DNA of 48,184 nucleotides from Planctomyces sp. SH-PL62 (GCA_945893075.1 CAMDDX010000010.1:1-48184), one strand, 5' to 3'; shown: positions 17,004 to 28,171, counted from the stretch's first letter. The notes: a model not told the origin generated them from the sequence alone. Numbers and translations: made by a program.

Positions 17004-19649
17004 TCACCGAATCCACGCCGGCCATTGCGGGTCGGTCTCCCAGCGACGCAGCACCGCGTGGCTCCAGTCCCACGAAAGGAATCCCGCGCAGCGTGTCGCG
17101 ACGCACTGCTCGAATCGCTGCCGCGCGACCGCACGATCTCCGTGAGCGAGCTGCTGCAAGGCGACGAAGAACAACGCTTCGCAACGATCCCAGCGCGAAC
17201 CGCGCACCGATTCGAGCAACTCGAATTCCGTCAACTCACCGGAATTGAACGCCAAGAGACGCGAGTAGAACGCTCCGCGCAGACGGGGCGGCGTGCCGAC
17301 GGATCGCAAGCGGCGATTGGCCGACATCGCGGCGTCTGGCTCGCCCAACAGCAACAGCAAACAGGGATGAAAGTACGCGGTCAGTCCCGTCTGATAACGC
17401 TGAGCCACCGCGTCACACGCCGCACGGGCGGCTTGGGGAGCACCCGAGTCTCGCAGCAGCACCACGCGCAGAAAGGCTTCATCGGCGGTCAGCGAGTTCG
17501 TCAGCATGTCCTCTCCCGCGTCGGTGGCCGTGCGAGCCTGCAAGACACGCAGCGCGTCCGCTGATTCGCCACGACGAAACAATGCCAACGAGAAGTCATA
17601 CGCCACCAAGGCATCGTGATGCTGAGCCTCCGCGCCGCGCAGCAACTCGAACGAGGCGGGCTCGCGATCGGTCGAGAGCAGAAACAGCGCGCGGTTGTGG
17701 ATGACGGTTGGCAAGTTCCGAAACGGTTCGAGCGCAGCGAAGTCCCGTTCCGCGGCGAGGAGTTCTTCATCTCGCTCAACGAATCGACCTGCCTCCGAGG
17801 ACAACCCGGCGGTAACAAGATGCGCGTTGAGGCTCTCCAGCAGCGTGGCCGGATGATCGGGGAGCAGTTCGCGCGCGATCAACAAATCGAATAACGCCGC
17901 CTTCGCCTTCGGCAGATCGCTGGTGTCGAACGCCAAGTTGGTGCGCGCTTCCGCACGGATCAACCGCGCCAACGGCGTGTCGCGCCACCGCACCGCTTCG
18001 GTCAAGGATTGTTCGGCCTGTCGGGGATCAAAATAAATTTCCGCTTCACCCCGAAACAAGAAATCCTCGGCGGTCGTGGGCGTCAGTGCTGCAGCGCGTT
18101 CGAGCAACGTCTCGTAGTTCTCCCAAGAGCCGGCCGCGAGCTGTGCCGTCGCTTGCAAGGACAAAGCCGCGACCGTGGGCCGACTCGTCCGTGCGGCGGC
18201 TTCCAAATGTTGAATCGCCGCCGAGTACTCGCCGCGATGAAACGACACGCGGCCGCGCAGCAATTCGAGCCATTCGGCGGACACGCCCACTTGCTCCGCC
18301 CGCGCGATCGCCTCTTCGGTCGCCTTGAGGTCTCCGGTCAATGCCACGACCAACGCCGAGTCAATCGCCTGCTGCCGCTGTGCCCTCATTGAGGACTGTC
18401 GGACTCCGATCAAGTCAACGATGACGATCAACACGAGCACTGCGGCAATCGCACTCAGCGTCGTTCGCGGTCGGGCCACCATTCGCCTCTGTATCCCACG
18501 TCCCAAGCGTGTTGCGAGCGTCGGTCCGCGCGCGGCAATCGGTTCGCCATTCGCAAACCGTCGCAAGTCGGCCGCCAGTTCCGCCGCCGTCGCGTAGCGG
18601 TGACACGGCTGCTTTTCGAGCGTCTTCAAACACAGTGTTTCCAAGTCTCGTGGAAGTTCGGGACGCCAGCGACGGGGCGAGATCGGTTCGTCCTGTTGAA
18701 TGGTCGCCAACAATTGCTCACGAGAATCCGCCACGAACGGCGGCCGGCCGGTGAGGAGTTCGTACAACGTCGCGCCCAACGAATACACATCGGTCCGATG
18801 ATCGACTGGAGCGCCGTCACGCGATGCAATCTGTTCTGGCGACATGTACGCCGGCGATCCCACCGCCTCGCCCGTGCGTGTCAGGCTCGGCTGCTGCGTG
18901 AGTCGCGCCAAACCAAAGTCGCCGATCAACAATCGACCGTCGTGAGCCAGCAACAGATTCGAGGGCTTTATGTCGCGATGAATCACCCCCTGCTCGTGAG
19001 CGTGCTGCAAAGCATCGGCCACGTCGGCCAATCGGCGAGCCAGATCCCGCAACTCGGCGAGATTCTGTTTGGCAGCAAACGAAAGACGCGCAGAGCGGCG
19101 ATCCAGTGACTCGCCGTCAATTAACTCCATGACTAGAAACGGAGTGCTGCCGCACATGTCGGCGCACAATACCGGAATCAGTTGCGGATGCCGCAGGCTC
19201 ATCGCCGCCTGCGCTTCACGCTCGAACCGTTGCAACGAGTTCACATCTCCCGCCAGCCACGGGTGCAGCACTTTGATCGCGACGGTCGCATCATCACTCA
19301 CTCGTCGCGCGGCATACACCGTTCCCATGCCGCCGCGTCCGATCTCGCGCAGCAATTCGTAATCACCGAGCGGTCGTGGCAAACTTTCAGTCGCCTCAGG
19401 AGCACGCGGCCGAGTGGCATTGGCCGCCGAAACTCCGAGCATCGAAGCCGAAATTTGTCGGAAGGCGGAATGATTCTCCAAGAACTCGCGCAACTCCTCT
19501 GCAATGTCGGCGTGTCGCGCAAGGAACTCCGGCAGCGGCGGTGCGTGCCCCGATTCCGCAGCGAGCAGAAACTCCGCGATCGCTGCGTCCACGCGAGCTT
19601 CGCGGTCGGCGGCCGAATCGTTCGTCGCAGAGGGCAACGTGGCACTCAT
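17004..19649 (-). CDS. Ser/Thr protein kinase with C-terminal TPR-like region
   Basis: The start at 19649 overlaps the sigma factor stop as ATGA and gives 881 residues. The kinase domain spans about residues 95-365: glycine loop GRGGMGTVY, ATP-binding Lys126, catalytic HRDIKPSN with Asp226, and DFGLA, all intact. A helix SAIAAVLVLIVIVDLIGV near 400 anchors it in the membrane, and the last 450 residues are helical TPR-like repeats. Kinases of this build are numerous in planctomycetes. Coupling with an ECF sigma factor suggests the kinase modulates it or shares its signal (inference). Confidence 0.92.
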   Translation of the reverse strand: MSATLPSATNDSAADREARVDAAIAEFLLAAESGHAPPLPEFLARHADIAEELREFLENHSAFRQISASMLGVSAANATRPRAPEATESLPRPLGDYELLREIGRGGMGTVYAARRVSDDATVAIKVLHPWLAGDVNSLQRFEREAQAAMSLRHPQLIPVLCADMCGSTPFLVMELIDGESLDRRSARLSFAAKQNLAELRDLARRLADVADALQHAHEQGVIHRDIKPSNLLLAHDGRLLIGDFGLARLTQQPSLTRTGEAVGSPAYMSPEQIASRDGAPVDHRTDVYSLGATLYELLTGRPPFVADSREQLLATIQQDEPISPRRWRPELPRDLETLCLKTLEKQPCHRYATAAELAADLRRFANGEPIAARGPTLATRLGRGIQRRMVARPRTTLSAIAAVLVLIVIVDLIGVRQSSMRAQRQQAIDSALVVALTGDLKATEEAIARAEQVGVSAEWLELLRGRVSFHRGEYSAAIQHLEAAARTSRPTVAALSLQATAQLAAGSWENYETLLERAAALTPTTAEDFLFRGEAEIYFDPRQAEQSLTEAVRWRDTPLARLIRAEARTNLAFDTSDLPKAKAALFDLLIARELLPDHPATLLESLNAHLVTAGLSSEAGRFVERDEELLAAERDFAALEPFRNLPTVIHNRALFLLSTDREPASFELLRGAEAQHHDALVAYDFSLALFRRGESADALRVLQARTATDAGEDMLTNSLTADEAFLRVVLLRDSGAPQAARAACDAVAQRYQTGLTAYFHPCLLLLLGEPDAAMSANRRLRSVGTPPRLRGAFYSRLLAFNSGELTEFELLESVRGSRWDRCEALFFVALQQLAHGDRAVARQRFEQCVATRCAGFLSWDWSHAVLRRWETDPQWPAWIR

Positions 19650-20218
19650 CCGCGCGACTCCTGAGTCATCTGTTCTCGCAACTGTTGCAGTCCGCGCTTC
19701 AACAGTCCCGCCACCGCGGCCGGCGTGCGCTGCAGGTGCTCGGCGATTTGAGCCAGCGACCAACCGTGCCAATGCTGCAACATCAACGCTTCACGCTGAG
19801 CCTCCGGCAGTCGATCCAACGCCGCCACGATTCGCAGAGTCTGCTCCTCGTGTTGAATCGTCGTGCTCGGCGATGGATCGTCTCCGGCCAACCAGGCCGA
19901 GAGCCGCTGCGACGATTCGGCCAGGCGTTGCTCCAGCGACACCTCGCGCCGCGCGTCCCGCGCTTCGGTCGTCCACTTGCGGAGTTCATCGGTGAGATTG
20001 TTCGCCAAGATGCGCCGCAGCCACGCCAAGCGCTGGCCGTCATCACACGCTCGCAATTGATTCGCGGCTTGATGAGCCTCCAGCAACGTCTGCTGGATCA
20101 CGCCCGACAAATCGACCTTCGCCCGCCAACGTGGATCGAGCTGGGCTTGCGCCAAGACGCTCAAGTAGCGGCGGTATCGCTCCAGCGGCAAAGCAGATTC
20201 CAGTGGCGTCATCGACAT
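19646..20218 (-). CDS. ECF-type RNA polymerase sigma factor
   Basis: The protein has 190 residues. Region 2 is recognisable around residues 35-100 (SGVIQQTLLEAHQA, WLRRILANNLTDELRKW). Region 4 lies at 130-185 with LPEAQREALMLQHWHGWSLAQIAEHLQRTPAAV as helix-turn-helix. It directs RNA polymerase to specific promoters. The gene overlaps the kinase gene downstream by 4 nt, an arrangement known for planctomycete ECF groups regulated by Ser/Thr kinases. No anti-sigma gene is next to it. Confidence 0.92.
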   Translation of the reverse strand: MSMTPLESALPLERYRRYLSVLAQAQLDPRWRAKVDLSGVIQQTLLEAHQAANQLRACDDGQRLAWLRRILANNLTDELRKWTTEARDARREVSLEQRLAESSQRLSAWLAGDDPSPSTTIQHEEQTLRIVAALDRLPEAQREALMLQHWHGWSLAQIAEHLQRTPAAVAGLLKRGLQQLREQMTQESRG

Positions 20219-20279
20219 CGCGGCAGCCTTGGGGAAGGGAAGCAGCTTATCGAGCCGACTGGTTCAGAAACACCACGCG

Positions 20280-20489
20280 ACCTTTGAGTCTTGATTGATC
20301 CCGCGCTTGTCTCTTGGAGTTCCTTACATTCGCTGTCTCCCTAAATTCGCTGTCGCCTCTTTGTCTTGAATGAGAGATCGACAGCGAATTTAGGGAGACA
20401 GCGAATGGGACGCCTGCGGAAATCTTCGTGACCGCAGTTTGCATCCGTCCCTGGCCTTGAATCGTACGTGGCTCAAAAGTTGTGTGGAT
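20280..20489 (-). repeat. About 210-bp repeat element with 28-bp perfect hairpin, copy 1
   Basis: The arms at 20327-20354 and 20380-20407 are perfectly complementary (ATTCGCTGTCTCCCTAAATT core). Read on the minus strand, about 210 bp from 20489 aligns with 33570-33785, including flanks outside the hairpin. A small open frame through both copies keeps the peptide SLNSLSISHSR, but I see no ribosome site, so I do not call a gene. Confidence 0.8.
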
Positions 20490-20515
20490 CCCAATGGGAC
20501 AAGCCCAGTGGCGGG

Positions 20516-21208
20516 TCAATCAACGGATGACCGTGCTAGTTGACGCACGACATCGTCCACGTCGGTCACGTCCGCCAAGTCGATGTCGATATCGAGCAGA
20601 AACACCTCGTGCATCAATTCACAGCGTTCGCCGACCGCCTCGCGCGGGACGATGACTCGAAAACTGTCGGTCGCATCGCGGCAAGTCGCGTACACGCAGT
20701 GGCTGGTGCTGACGCCCGTGACAATCAACGTGTCGATGCCCAGCGCGGTCAGCATGGTGTGCAGGTTCGTGTCCTTGAATGCCGAGGCGTAGCGTTTGCG
20801 GATCAGCTTCTCCGTCGGCCGCCGTTCCAGTCGGGGATCGAGTTCAAACAGTTCCGTCGCGTTCTCCGGAAATTGGAATTTCAACTTCTGATCGTGTGGG
20901 CTTGGCGGCTCGGCCGGATCATGCGCGAACGACGTGAAGAAGATCGGCACTGACGCCGAGCGGGCCGCGTCGAGCACTCGGCGAGTCGCCAGCAGAACTG
21001 GATCCAGCGGGCTGCCGATCTGCTGGCCAGGGTCCAACCAGTACCGAGCCAAGTCGATGACGATCACTGCCGGCCGAGCACCAAAGCCCACACGCCCGGC
21101 CCAACCGCGCTGCAAGTAACGTTCGCGCAGAGCTTGAAGGTGTGACAACAACGGCCCGCGCAATTCATCTGGCAACCGCAGGTCTGCGGAACCGAATTCC
21201 GTCGCCAT
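20516..21208 (-). CDS. Isochorismatase-like cysteine hydrolase
   Basis: The protein has 230 residues from ATG 21208 with a GGAGAG ribosome site. The catalytic triad of the family is visible: Asp in VIVIDLARYW, Lys in EKLIRKRYASAF, and the nucleophile Cys in VTGVSTSHCVYATC. The DPGQQIGSPL loop resembles N-carbamoylsarcosine amidase and maleamate amidohydrolase relatives. It is cytoplasmic and hydrolyses an amide or similar bond. Substrate unknown. It is the last gene of a minus-strand run, separated from DUF1549 by a hairpin. Confidence 0.88.
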   Translation of the reverse strand: MATEFGSADLRLPDELRGPLLSHLQALRERYLQRGWAGRVGFGARPAVIVIDLARYWLDPGQQIGSPLDPVLLATRRVLDAARSASVPIFFTSFAHDPAEPPSPHDQKLKFQFPENATELFELDPRLERRPTEKLIRKRYASAFKDTNLHTMLTALGIDTLIVTGVSTSHCVYATCRDATDSFRVIVPREAVGERCELMHEVFLLDIDIDLADVTDVDDVVRQLARSSVD

Positions 21209-21222
21209 GATTTCTCTCCTTC

Positions 21223-21298
21223 GTAGCCACGCTCGCCAAGAGCGTGGGCGATTGTCGCTTCGCCACCGCACACCCACGCTCTCGGCGAGCGTGGCTAC
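21223..21298. repeat. Intergenic inverted repeat, 26-bp arms
   Basis: Arms at 21223-21248 and 21273-21298 (GTAGCCACGCTCGCCAAGAG) with one mismatch and a 24-nt loop. It lies between the DUF1549 stop and the ribosome site of the cysteine hydrolase. Confidence 0.88.
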
Positions 21299-21313
21299 TC
21301 CGAAGACAACACG

Positions 21314-23563
<2,250 letters not shown>

Positions 23564-23594
23564 GGTGATCGCTATCAACAAAAGTGTTTGAGGA

Positions 23595-24692
23595 CTAACG
23601 GAAGAACAAATTCAGTTTTGGTTTGGCCAATTTGAGCCGATCCCATTCATTGGAGGCCATCGTTTCATCTGAGCCACGACGCATTTTGAGCGAACTGAGC
23701 GCTGGAAATCGTGCCAGTATCGGAACGGCATCGGAAGAAATCGGTGTTTGATACAAACCCAATTCGTCAAGCCGAGGAAGCGATGCGAGATCACTCAACA
23801 CGGCGTCCGTCACCTCGGTTGAATCAACCCAAAGCGATATCAACGCCGGACAATTCACCGCCAAATCCTTGACCGCTTGGTTAGTGATTTCGCAGCCGCT
23901 GAGATCGAGATACTCCAATTCGGGTAATCGCCGCAGATGCTTGACGCCTTCATCAGTCAGATTCGAACTGTGAATCGAAAGCTGTTTGAGGCTTTGAATA
24001 TCTGCCAGCAATTCGAGGGCACGATCGCTCACTCGGCTTGGACGGAGCATGAATGCTGTCAGTCGCGGGAGTTTTGAAAGTTGTGAGAGTGCTTCATCAT
24101 CATCGACCTTGGCGTTTTGCAGCTTCAACATTGTCAGGGGCTGGCACTCGGAGAGTCCGCTGAGTCCCACGCTGGTCAGAGCCGTGTCTTCGAAGAGGAT
24201 CATTCGCAGCTTTGGTAAGCGGCCGAGATGTCGCAACCCGCGCTCGTCGATTTGCGATCCGGAGATTTCCACTAATTCCAAATCGCCAAGCTGAGCCAGC
24301 ACCTCGAATGTCGGCTCCGAGATCGTGGCTTGATGCGCAGTCAATGCCCGAATGTTCGGAAGCCGCGCAACCAACTTCACGTCGGAAGCCGATAAACTCG
24401 CATTGCCAAACGATGCAGACCCAGAGTCAGAGAAAAATGGCTCCATGAATCGCAACAGCCAACGGGGGCGCGGCGCGGTCGTACTGTCGTACGAATACTC
24501 AACCTCCCAACCACGACTCTCCAGCCGCCACCGAATCAACGCCGGATAACTGACCACGGCCAGAAGCGAGAAAACAACAAAGAGGCTGCCACCCCAACAA
24601 CCACGGCGCAACCATCGGCGATGGCGTTCGACGGCGTCCGTGACGGACTCCGGCGTGACGTTTGGCGGTGATAAGGTATTGGCAAGACTCAT
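23595..24692 (-). CDS. Membrane-anchored leucine-rich-repeat protein
   Basis: The protein has 365 residues. One membrane helix at about residues 36-52 (LFVVFSLLAVVSYPALI) is followed by a non-cytoplasmic part with about nine leucine-rich repeats of 23-24 residues (for example LPELEYLDLSGCEITNQAV and LKQLSIHSSNLTDEGVKHL), of the bacterial type related to GALA/F-box LRRs. No enzymatic domain is seen. It probably binds proteins or matrix. It ends 31 nt before the DUF1549 start, so joint transcription is likely. Confidence 0.85.
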   Translation of the reverse strand: MSLANTLSPPNVTPESVTDAVERHRRWLRRGCWGGSLFVVFSLLAVVSYPALIRWRLESRGWEVEYSYDSTTAPRPRWLLRFMEPFFSDSGSASFGNASLSASDVKLVARLPNIRALTAHQATISEPTFEVLAQLGDLELVEISGSQIDERGLRHLGRLPKLRMILFEDTALTSVGLSGLSECQPLTMLKLQNAKVDDDEALSQLSKLPRLTAFMLRPSRVSDRALELLADIQSLKQLSIHSSNLTDEGVKHLRRLPELEYLDLSGCEITNQAVKDLAVNCPALISLWVDSTEVTDAVLSDLASLPRLDELGLYQTPISSDAVPILARFPALSSLKMRRGSDETMASNEWDRLKLAKPKLNLFFR

Positions 24693-24719
24693 GGGCAGAG
24701 CAATGTGATCGTGATGGCC

Positions 24720-25181
24720 TCACGCGGTCGTCGGAATCTCGGTCCAGTCGATGGTCGGCACGAATTGAGCGATGTGTTTGTGGTTGGTCGTCACGACGGT
24801 TGCGCCAATCAGTTTGGCCTGAGCGGCCAGGATCACGTCTGTGTCCAGCGATTCTTCCGAAGCCGTGGGACGGCCTCGGCTGCGGGCGTCGGCCCAAAGT
24901 TGTGCTGCCAAGTGCATCGTGTCGGTGTCGATGGGGACGTACTCCGAGCGGAGACAAATTTCGTCCAAGCGGTCAATCGCCCTCGGCAGGGCTTGTTGCT
25001 TCGCGATCATGTGCAGCAGCTTTCGACGGACCTCGTAATCGGCGACGTCGGAAACGAAAACCTTGTTGTGCTCGCGGTCGAGAACCCGGAATGCTCGCAA
25101 ACGCTCCTGCAACGGAAGGTATTGCTTGCGGCTGGTGTGACACAGCCGTCCGAGCACACTCGAATCAAGCAACAGGAACAT
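24720..25181 (-). CDS. PIN-domain toxin (VapC-like)
   Basis: The protein has 153 residues. Acidic PIN residues are in place: Asp6 in FLLLDSSVL, the Glu of DYEVRRKLL, and the late pair in SLDTDVILAAQA, with NHKHIAQF near the end. Family members are RNases of type II toxin-antitoxin modules. The start lies 17 nt inside the small upstream gene, as expected for an antitoxin-toxin pair. The last 46 nt are duplicated at 25897-25942. Confidence 0.85.
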   Translation of the reverse strand: MFLLLDSSVLGRLCHTSRKQYLPLQERLRAFRVLDREHNKVFVSDVADYEVRRKLLHMIAKQQALPRAIDRLDEICLRSEYVPIDTDTMHLAAQLWADARSRGRPTASEESLDTDVILAAQAKLIGATVVTTNHKHIAQFVPTIDWTEIPTTA

Positions 25182-25377
25182 GCTGTTTCACTCGCGTCTT
25201 GAGGATTTCCGGTTCGCGTAGCTGAAGGCCGTCATTGTCCAACTCAGCCTCAATGACCGACATGTCGCAGTCGAACTCCGGCTCGGCAGCCCAGCGATCG
25301 AGCATGGCGATGAATTCGTCGCTCTTGCGCCGGCTCACTTCCGGAGATTCATTCGGGTTGTAGATGTTTCTTGGCAT
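25165..25377 (-). CDS. Predicted antitoxin of the PIN toxin
   Basis: The protein has 70 residues from ATG 25377. It is acidic and small (MPRNIYNPNESPEVSRRKSD, then RWAAEPEFDCDMSV) and overlaps the PIN gene by 17 nt. No classical DNA-binding motif is obvious, so assignment rests on size, charge and position. It is transcribed with the toxin. Confidence 0.65.
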   Translation of the reverse strand: MPRNIYNPNESPEVSRRKSDEFIAMLDRWAAEPEFDCDMSVIEAELDNDGLQLREPEILKTRVKQHVPVA

Positions 25378-25443
25378 CAGATGGCCCTCACTCGTTCGAT
25401 GGAGAGATTCTACAAGAATTCTGCCTACCGTCTCCCGCAAACT

Positions 25444-25752
25444 TCACGAACACACGGCAACGGAACCAGGTCGCCACTCACGGACGCGATTTGCAAGGGC
25501 TTCGACGTAATCCGGCCAGTTGTGCAACGTCTCCGGATCGAAGTCGGAACCGTTCGGCCACACCAGCGTTTTCACCTCCGGGTCCAACCGCACCTGGTTG
25601 AACATCTCCAGTTCGGCCAATGGCCCGAACAGCGGTCCGACCAAAATCGGCTGAAAGTCGATCTCGCGAACCAGGCCATCATCGAACGTCACCGCCAACG
25701 TGAATGGCGCAACGATCCGAAAGGATCTCACTTGGAAAATCGAACGCGGCAT
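25444..25752 (-). CDS. DUF2442 domain protein
   Basis: The protein has 102 residues from ATG 25752. The segment FTLAVTFDDGLVREIDFQPIL and the late WPNGSDFDPETLHNWP are typical of DUF2442 proteins, which are small, often paired with DUF4160, and found among toxin-antitoxin-like genes. A broken DUF4160 gene lies directly upstream and overlaps it, so this is the surviving half of that pair. Molecular function is not established. Confidence 0.85.
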   Translation of the reverse strand: MPRSIFQVRSFRIVAPFTLAVTFDDGLVREIDFQPILVGPLFGPLAELEMFNQVRLDPEVKTLVWPNGSDFDPETLHNWPDYVEALANRVREWRPGSVAVCS

Positions 25753-25858
25753 GATAATTCGTCTTGGCAATAGGCATGGAAGTGAGGCAGGTGATGCGGT
25801 TCACCGACTCGAAGTACATCCGAATGACGATGCCGCCAAAACGGCTGAGTTCCGGCAT
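25728..25858 (-). pseudogene. Frameshifted and shortened DUF4160 gene
   Basis: ATG 25858 begins MPELSRFGGIVIRMYFE, the standard DUF4160 N-terminus. The frame then breaks. In another frame the expected motif EPHHLPHFHAYCQDE follows directly, so one base is missing near 25807. The restored frame stops at 25728, about 43 codons in total, where intact relatives have about 80. Both a frameshift and loss of the C-terminal half are needed to explain it. Confidence 0.8.
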
Positions 25859-25896
25859 CGTATTGGTTCCTGGTTCAGTTGAATTCTCATTCGAGA

Positions 25897-25942
25897 TCAC
25901 GCGGTCGTCGGAATCTCGGACCAGTCGATGGTCGGCACGAAT
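25897..25942 (-). pseudogene. Duplicated 3' end of the PIN toxin gene
   Basis: The 46 nt match 24720-24765 (the last codons and stop of the PIN gene) with one change and would encode FVPTIDWSEIPTTA then stop. The copy begins 5 nt after the stop of the 76-residue gene and has no upstream PIN sequence. It is a scar of duplication or recombination between toxin-antitoxin loci. Confidence 0.8.
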
Positions 25943-25947
25943 CGCGA

Positions 25948-26178
25948 TCAACGAGCCATGAGTCGCTCTTCCAATTTCTGTTTCACCTCGAGCAGGTCTT
26001 TCCGAGGAAATTGGTCTAACGCCGCAAGAAAAGACGCCAGCGGGATTCGCATTTCGATAGCAGGCGCGGAACGCAGAGCTTGCTCGCGGAACAGTTCTTT
26101 GAGCCGGTTTGCGTCGGCAATTGTGTCGGCGGCGGACATCAGCTTGGCGGCGGGTTCGTGGACGGATTTGCGTTTCAT
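25948..26178 (-). CDS. Small protein coupled to the DUF3368 gene (possible antitoxin)
   Basis: The protein has 76 residues, all helical by appearance (ANRLKELFREQALRSAPAIE, then LEVKQKLEERLMAR), with no recognised family. The start overlaps the DUF3368 stop as ATGA, so the two are translated together. Position downstream of a PIN-like protein suggests a partner or antitoxin, though most antitoxins precede the toxin. Confidence 0.6.
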   Translation of the reverse strand: MKRKSVHEPAAKLMSAADTIADANRLKELFREQALRSAPAIEMRIPLASFLAALDQFPRKDLLEVKQKLEERLMAR

Positions 26179-26714
26179 GGTTGCCTCCAGCGGGATTGGG
26201 CTTCGGCACAGACGGACTGGATGAATTTGATTCCGTAATGCGTCCCTTGTTGACGGCAGGTCTCCAGCCGCCGACGAACATCGTCGGGTTTGAGTTGGCC
26301 TTGTTCAACGGCCAAGAGCAGTACTCCGGGAAAACCGGTGATGACCAAACCGAGTGATTGAGCGACTGACCGCGCCGCCAATTCATCGAGCAGCAACAGA
26401 TCGTAAGCCGGTTTGGTACGTTGAGCGAGAACGATTGCGTCCGCCTCGCCGTGATGCAGCGCAGCGGGCGATCCGTCACCGCTCAACTTCGCGATCTTCG
26501 CGACGATCCGCTTGGCCCGGCGTTGTTCTGCAATCGTCAATTCCAGGCACACGAACTGTTGAGCCGATGCGAATTCATCTCCCCAACCATGATCTTGCAG
26601 TTCAGCGACGACGCTGGCAGGCACATGAATCTCTTCAAACAGTCCGAGCAGTAGCGGGACGCTTTGCGATTGAAACGCCGAAATCAACGGGCCGGTGTTA
26701 CAGGCAACGAGCAT
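26175..26714 (-). CDS. DUF3368 / PIN-like putative RNase
   Basis: The protein has 179 residues. It starts with a PIN-like strand (VACNTGPLISAFQ), followed by IHVPASVVAEL, the acidic helix HHGEADAIVLAQ, and LLLLDELAARSVAQSLGLVITG, the signature of DUF3368 proteins. These are PIN-superfamily predicted RNases found in toxin-antitoxin loci. The conserved acidic positions are kept, so it could be active. A small gene overlaps its 3' end. Confidence 0.82.
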   Translation of the reverse strand: MLVACNTGPLISAFQSQSVPLLLGLFEEIHVPASVVAELQDHGWGDEFASAQQFVCLELTIAEQRRAKRIVAKIAKLSGDGSPAALHHGEADAIVLAQRTKPAYDLLLLDELAARSVAQSLGLVITGFPGVLLLAVEQGQLKPDDVRRRLETCRQQGTHYGIKFIQSVCAEAQSRWRQP

Positions 26715-26763
26715 GGCTGATGTCAGTCACTTTCGGACAAGAGCCTCGGTTTGGCGAAGGAAC

Positions 26764-28107
26764 TCACGCCAGCAATTCATTCAGCACTCGTCCGCCCGGA
26801 TTGACTTTGAAGGGGCGGCCGTCGGGCGAAACGAAATGCTTGTCGAGCGGGATGCCGAGCACCGTGTAGAGCGTGGCGGCGAGGTCTTCGATTTCGATCG
26901 GCTTGCCGATGGGTTGTTCGGCGTATTGGTTGCTGGCTCCGATGACTTGGCCGGTCTTGAAGCCGCCGCCGCCGATCGTGAAGACGGTTGAGCCGACCCA
27001 GTGGTCTCGGCCGGCGGCGGAGTTGATCTTTGGTGTGCGGCCGAAGTCACCCAGCCAGAAGACGACCGTGTTGTCCATCATGCCGAGCCGGTCGAGGTCG
27101 TCCAACAGCGCGGAATAACCTGTGTCCGTTTGCGGCAGAAGCGTGTTCTTCAGCGAAGCAAAATTGTTCGCGTGCGTGTCCCAACTGGCGAACGAGACGT
27201 TGACCAAGCGGACTCCCGATTGAACCAGTCGTCTTGCCAGCAAACAGCTCTGGCCGAAGCGATGTCGGCCGTACTTATCGCGCAGCTTCGGGTCTTCTTG
27301 CGAGAGGTCGAACGCCTTCTTGGCGGTGGGGGAGGTGACGATGCTGAAGGCTTTCTCGTAGAAGGCATCCATCGCGCCGACGTCGTTGGCGTTTTTCTCG
27401 ACGGTGCGTTGCCAGGAATCGAATCGGGTGAGCATCCGCTGGCGACGGGCGAATCGTGGCACGCTCATGCCACCGGGGAGCGTGATGCCGTCGATGTTGA
27501 AAGTGCCGCCGTTCGGGTCGTCGTTGATGATGAAGGGGTTGTGCTCGCTGCCGAGATAGCCCGCTTGTCCGCCGGCGTTCATCTTGTCGACCCACGGGCC
27601 GAGCTGCACATAGGGCGGCATTCCTTTGCGATAGCCGAGTTCTTGTGCGACGACGGAACCGTAACTTGGATAAACGGTGCTCGGCGAGAAGCGCCAGCCG
27701 CTGAGCATGTAGGCATCGGCGATGCCGTGCCCGCCGTTGTACGAGTAGCCGTTCCGAATGACCGTGAACTTGTCGAGGCTCTTGGCCATCAGCGGCAGGT
27801 GCTCGCAGAACTTCACGCCTGGGATCGTCGTGTCGATGACGCCGAACTCGCCGCGGATCTCGGCGGGGGCATCCGGTTTTGGATCAAATGAGTCCACGTG
27901 CGAAGGACCACCTTGCATCCAGAGGAGGATTACGCTGAGGTCGTCGCGCGTCTTCGTGGCCGCAGTTGGGTTCGCTTTCGCTTCGGCTTGCAGGCGGAGC
28001 AACGTCGGCAGCGAGAGGCTCGCGAAGCCAAGTCCGCCAACGCGGAGCAATTGGCGGCGCGAGACCCCTTCGCAATTCGGGCTGGAACCGTGATCGAACT
28101 CAAACAT
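26764..28107 (-). CDS. Tat-exported DUF1501 protein
   Basis: The protein has 447 residues. A Tat signal (SRRQLLRVGGLGFASLSLPTLL) leads into an alkaline-phosphatase-like DUF1501 fold: LWMQGGPSHVDSFDPKP, NGGHGIADAYMLSG, SFASWDTHANNF, WLGDFGRTPKINSAAGRDHW. DUF1501 proteins normally follow or precede a DUF1549/DUF1553 gene and are thought to act with it at the cell surface. The partner here is at 21314-23563 on the same strand, now separated by an islet of small genes. Confidence 0.93.
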   Translation of the reverse strand: MFEFDHGSSPNCEGVSRRQLLRVGGLGFASLSLPTLLRLQAEAKANPTAATKTRDDLSVILLWMQGGPSHVDSFDPKPDAPAEIRGEFGVIDTTIPGVKFCEHLPLMAKSLDKFTVIRNGYSYNGGHGIADAYMLSGWRFSPSTVYPSYGSVVAQELGYRKGMPPYVQLGPWVDKMNAGGQAGYLGSEHNPFIINDDPNGGTFNIDGITLPGGMSVPRFARRQRMLTRFDSWQRTVEKNANDVGAMDAFYEKAFSIVTSPTAKKAFDLSQEDPKLRDKYGRHRFGQSCLLARRLVQSGVRLVNVSFASWDTHANNFASLKNTLLPQTDTGYSALLDDLDRLGMMDNTVVFWLGDFGRTPKINSAAGRDHWVGSTVFTIGGGGFKTGQVIGASNQYAEQPIGKPIEIEDLAATLYTVLGIPLDKHFVSPDGRPFKVNPGGRVLNELLA

Positions 28108-28171
28108 GGGTGGGCCTCGTGGAGGGAGGTCGGCTGCGTAGGCGGGTAGAAAGTCGGTTGGACGAAGTCTT

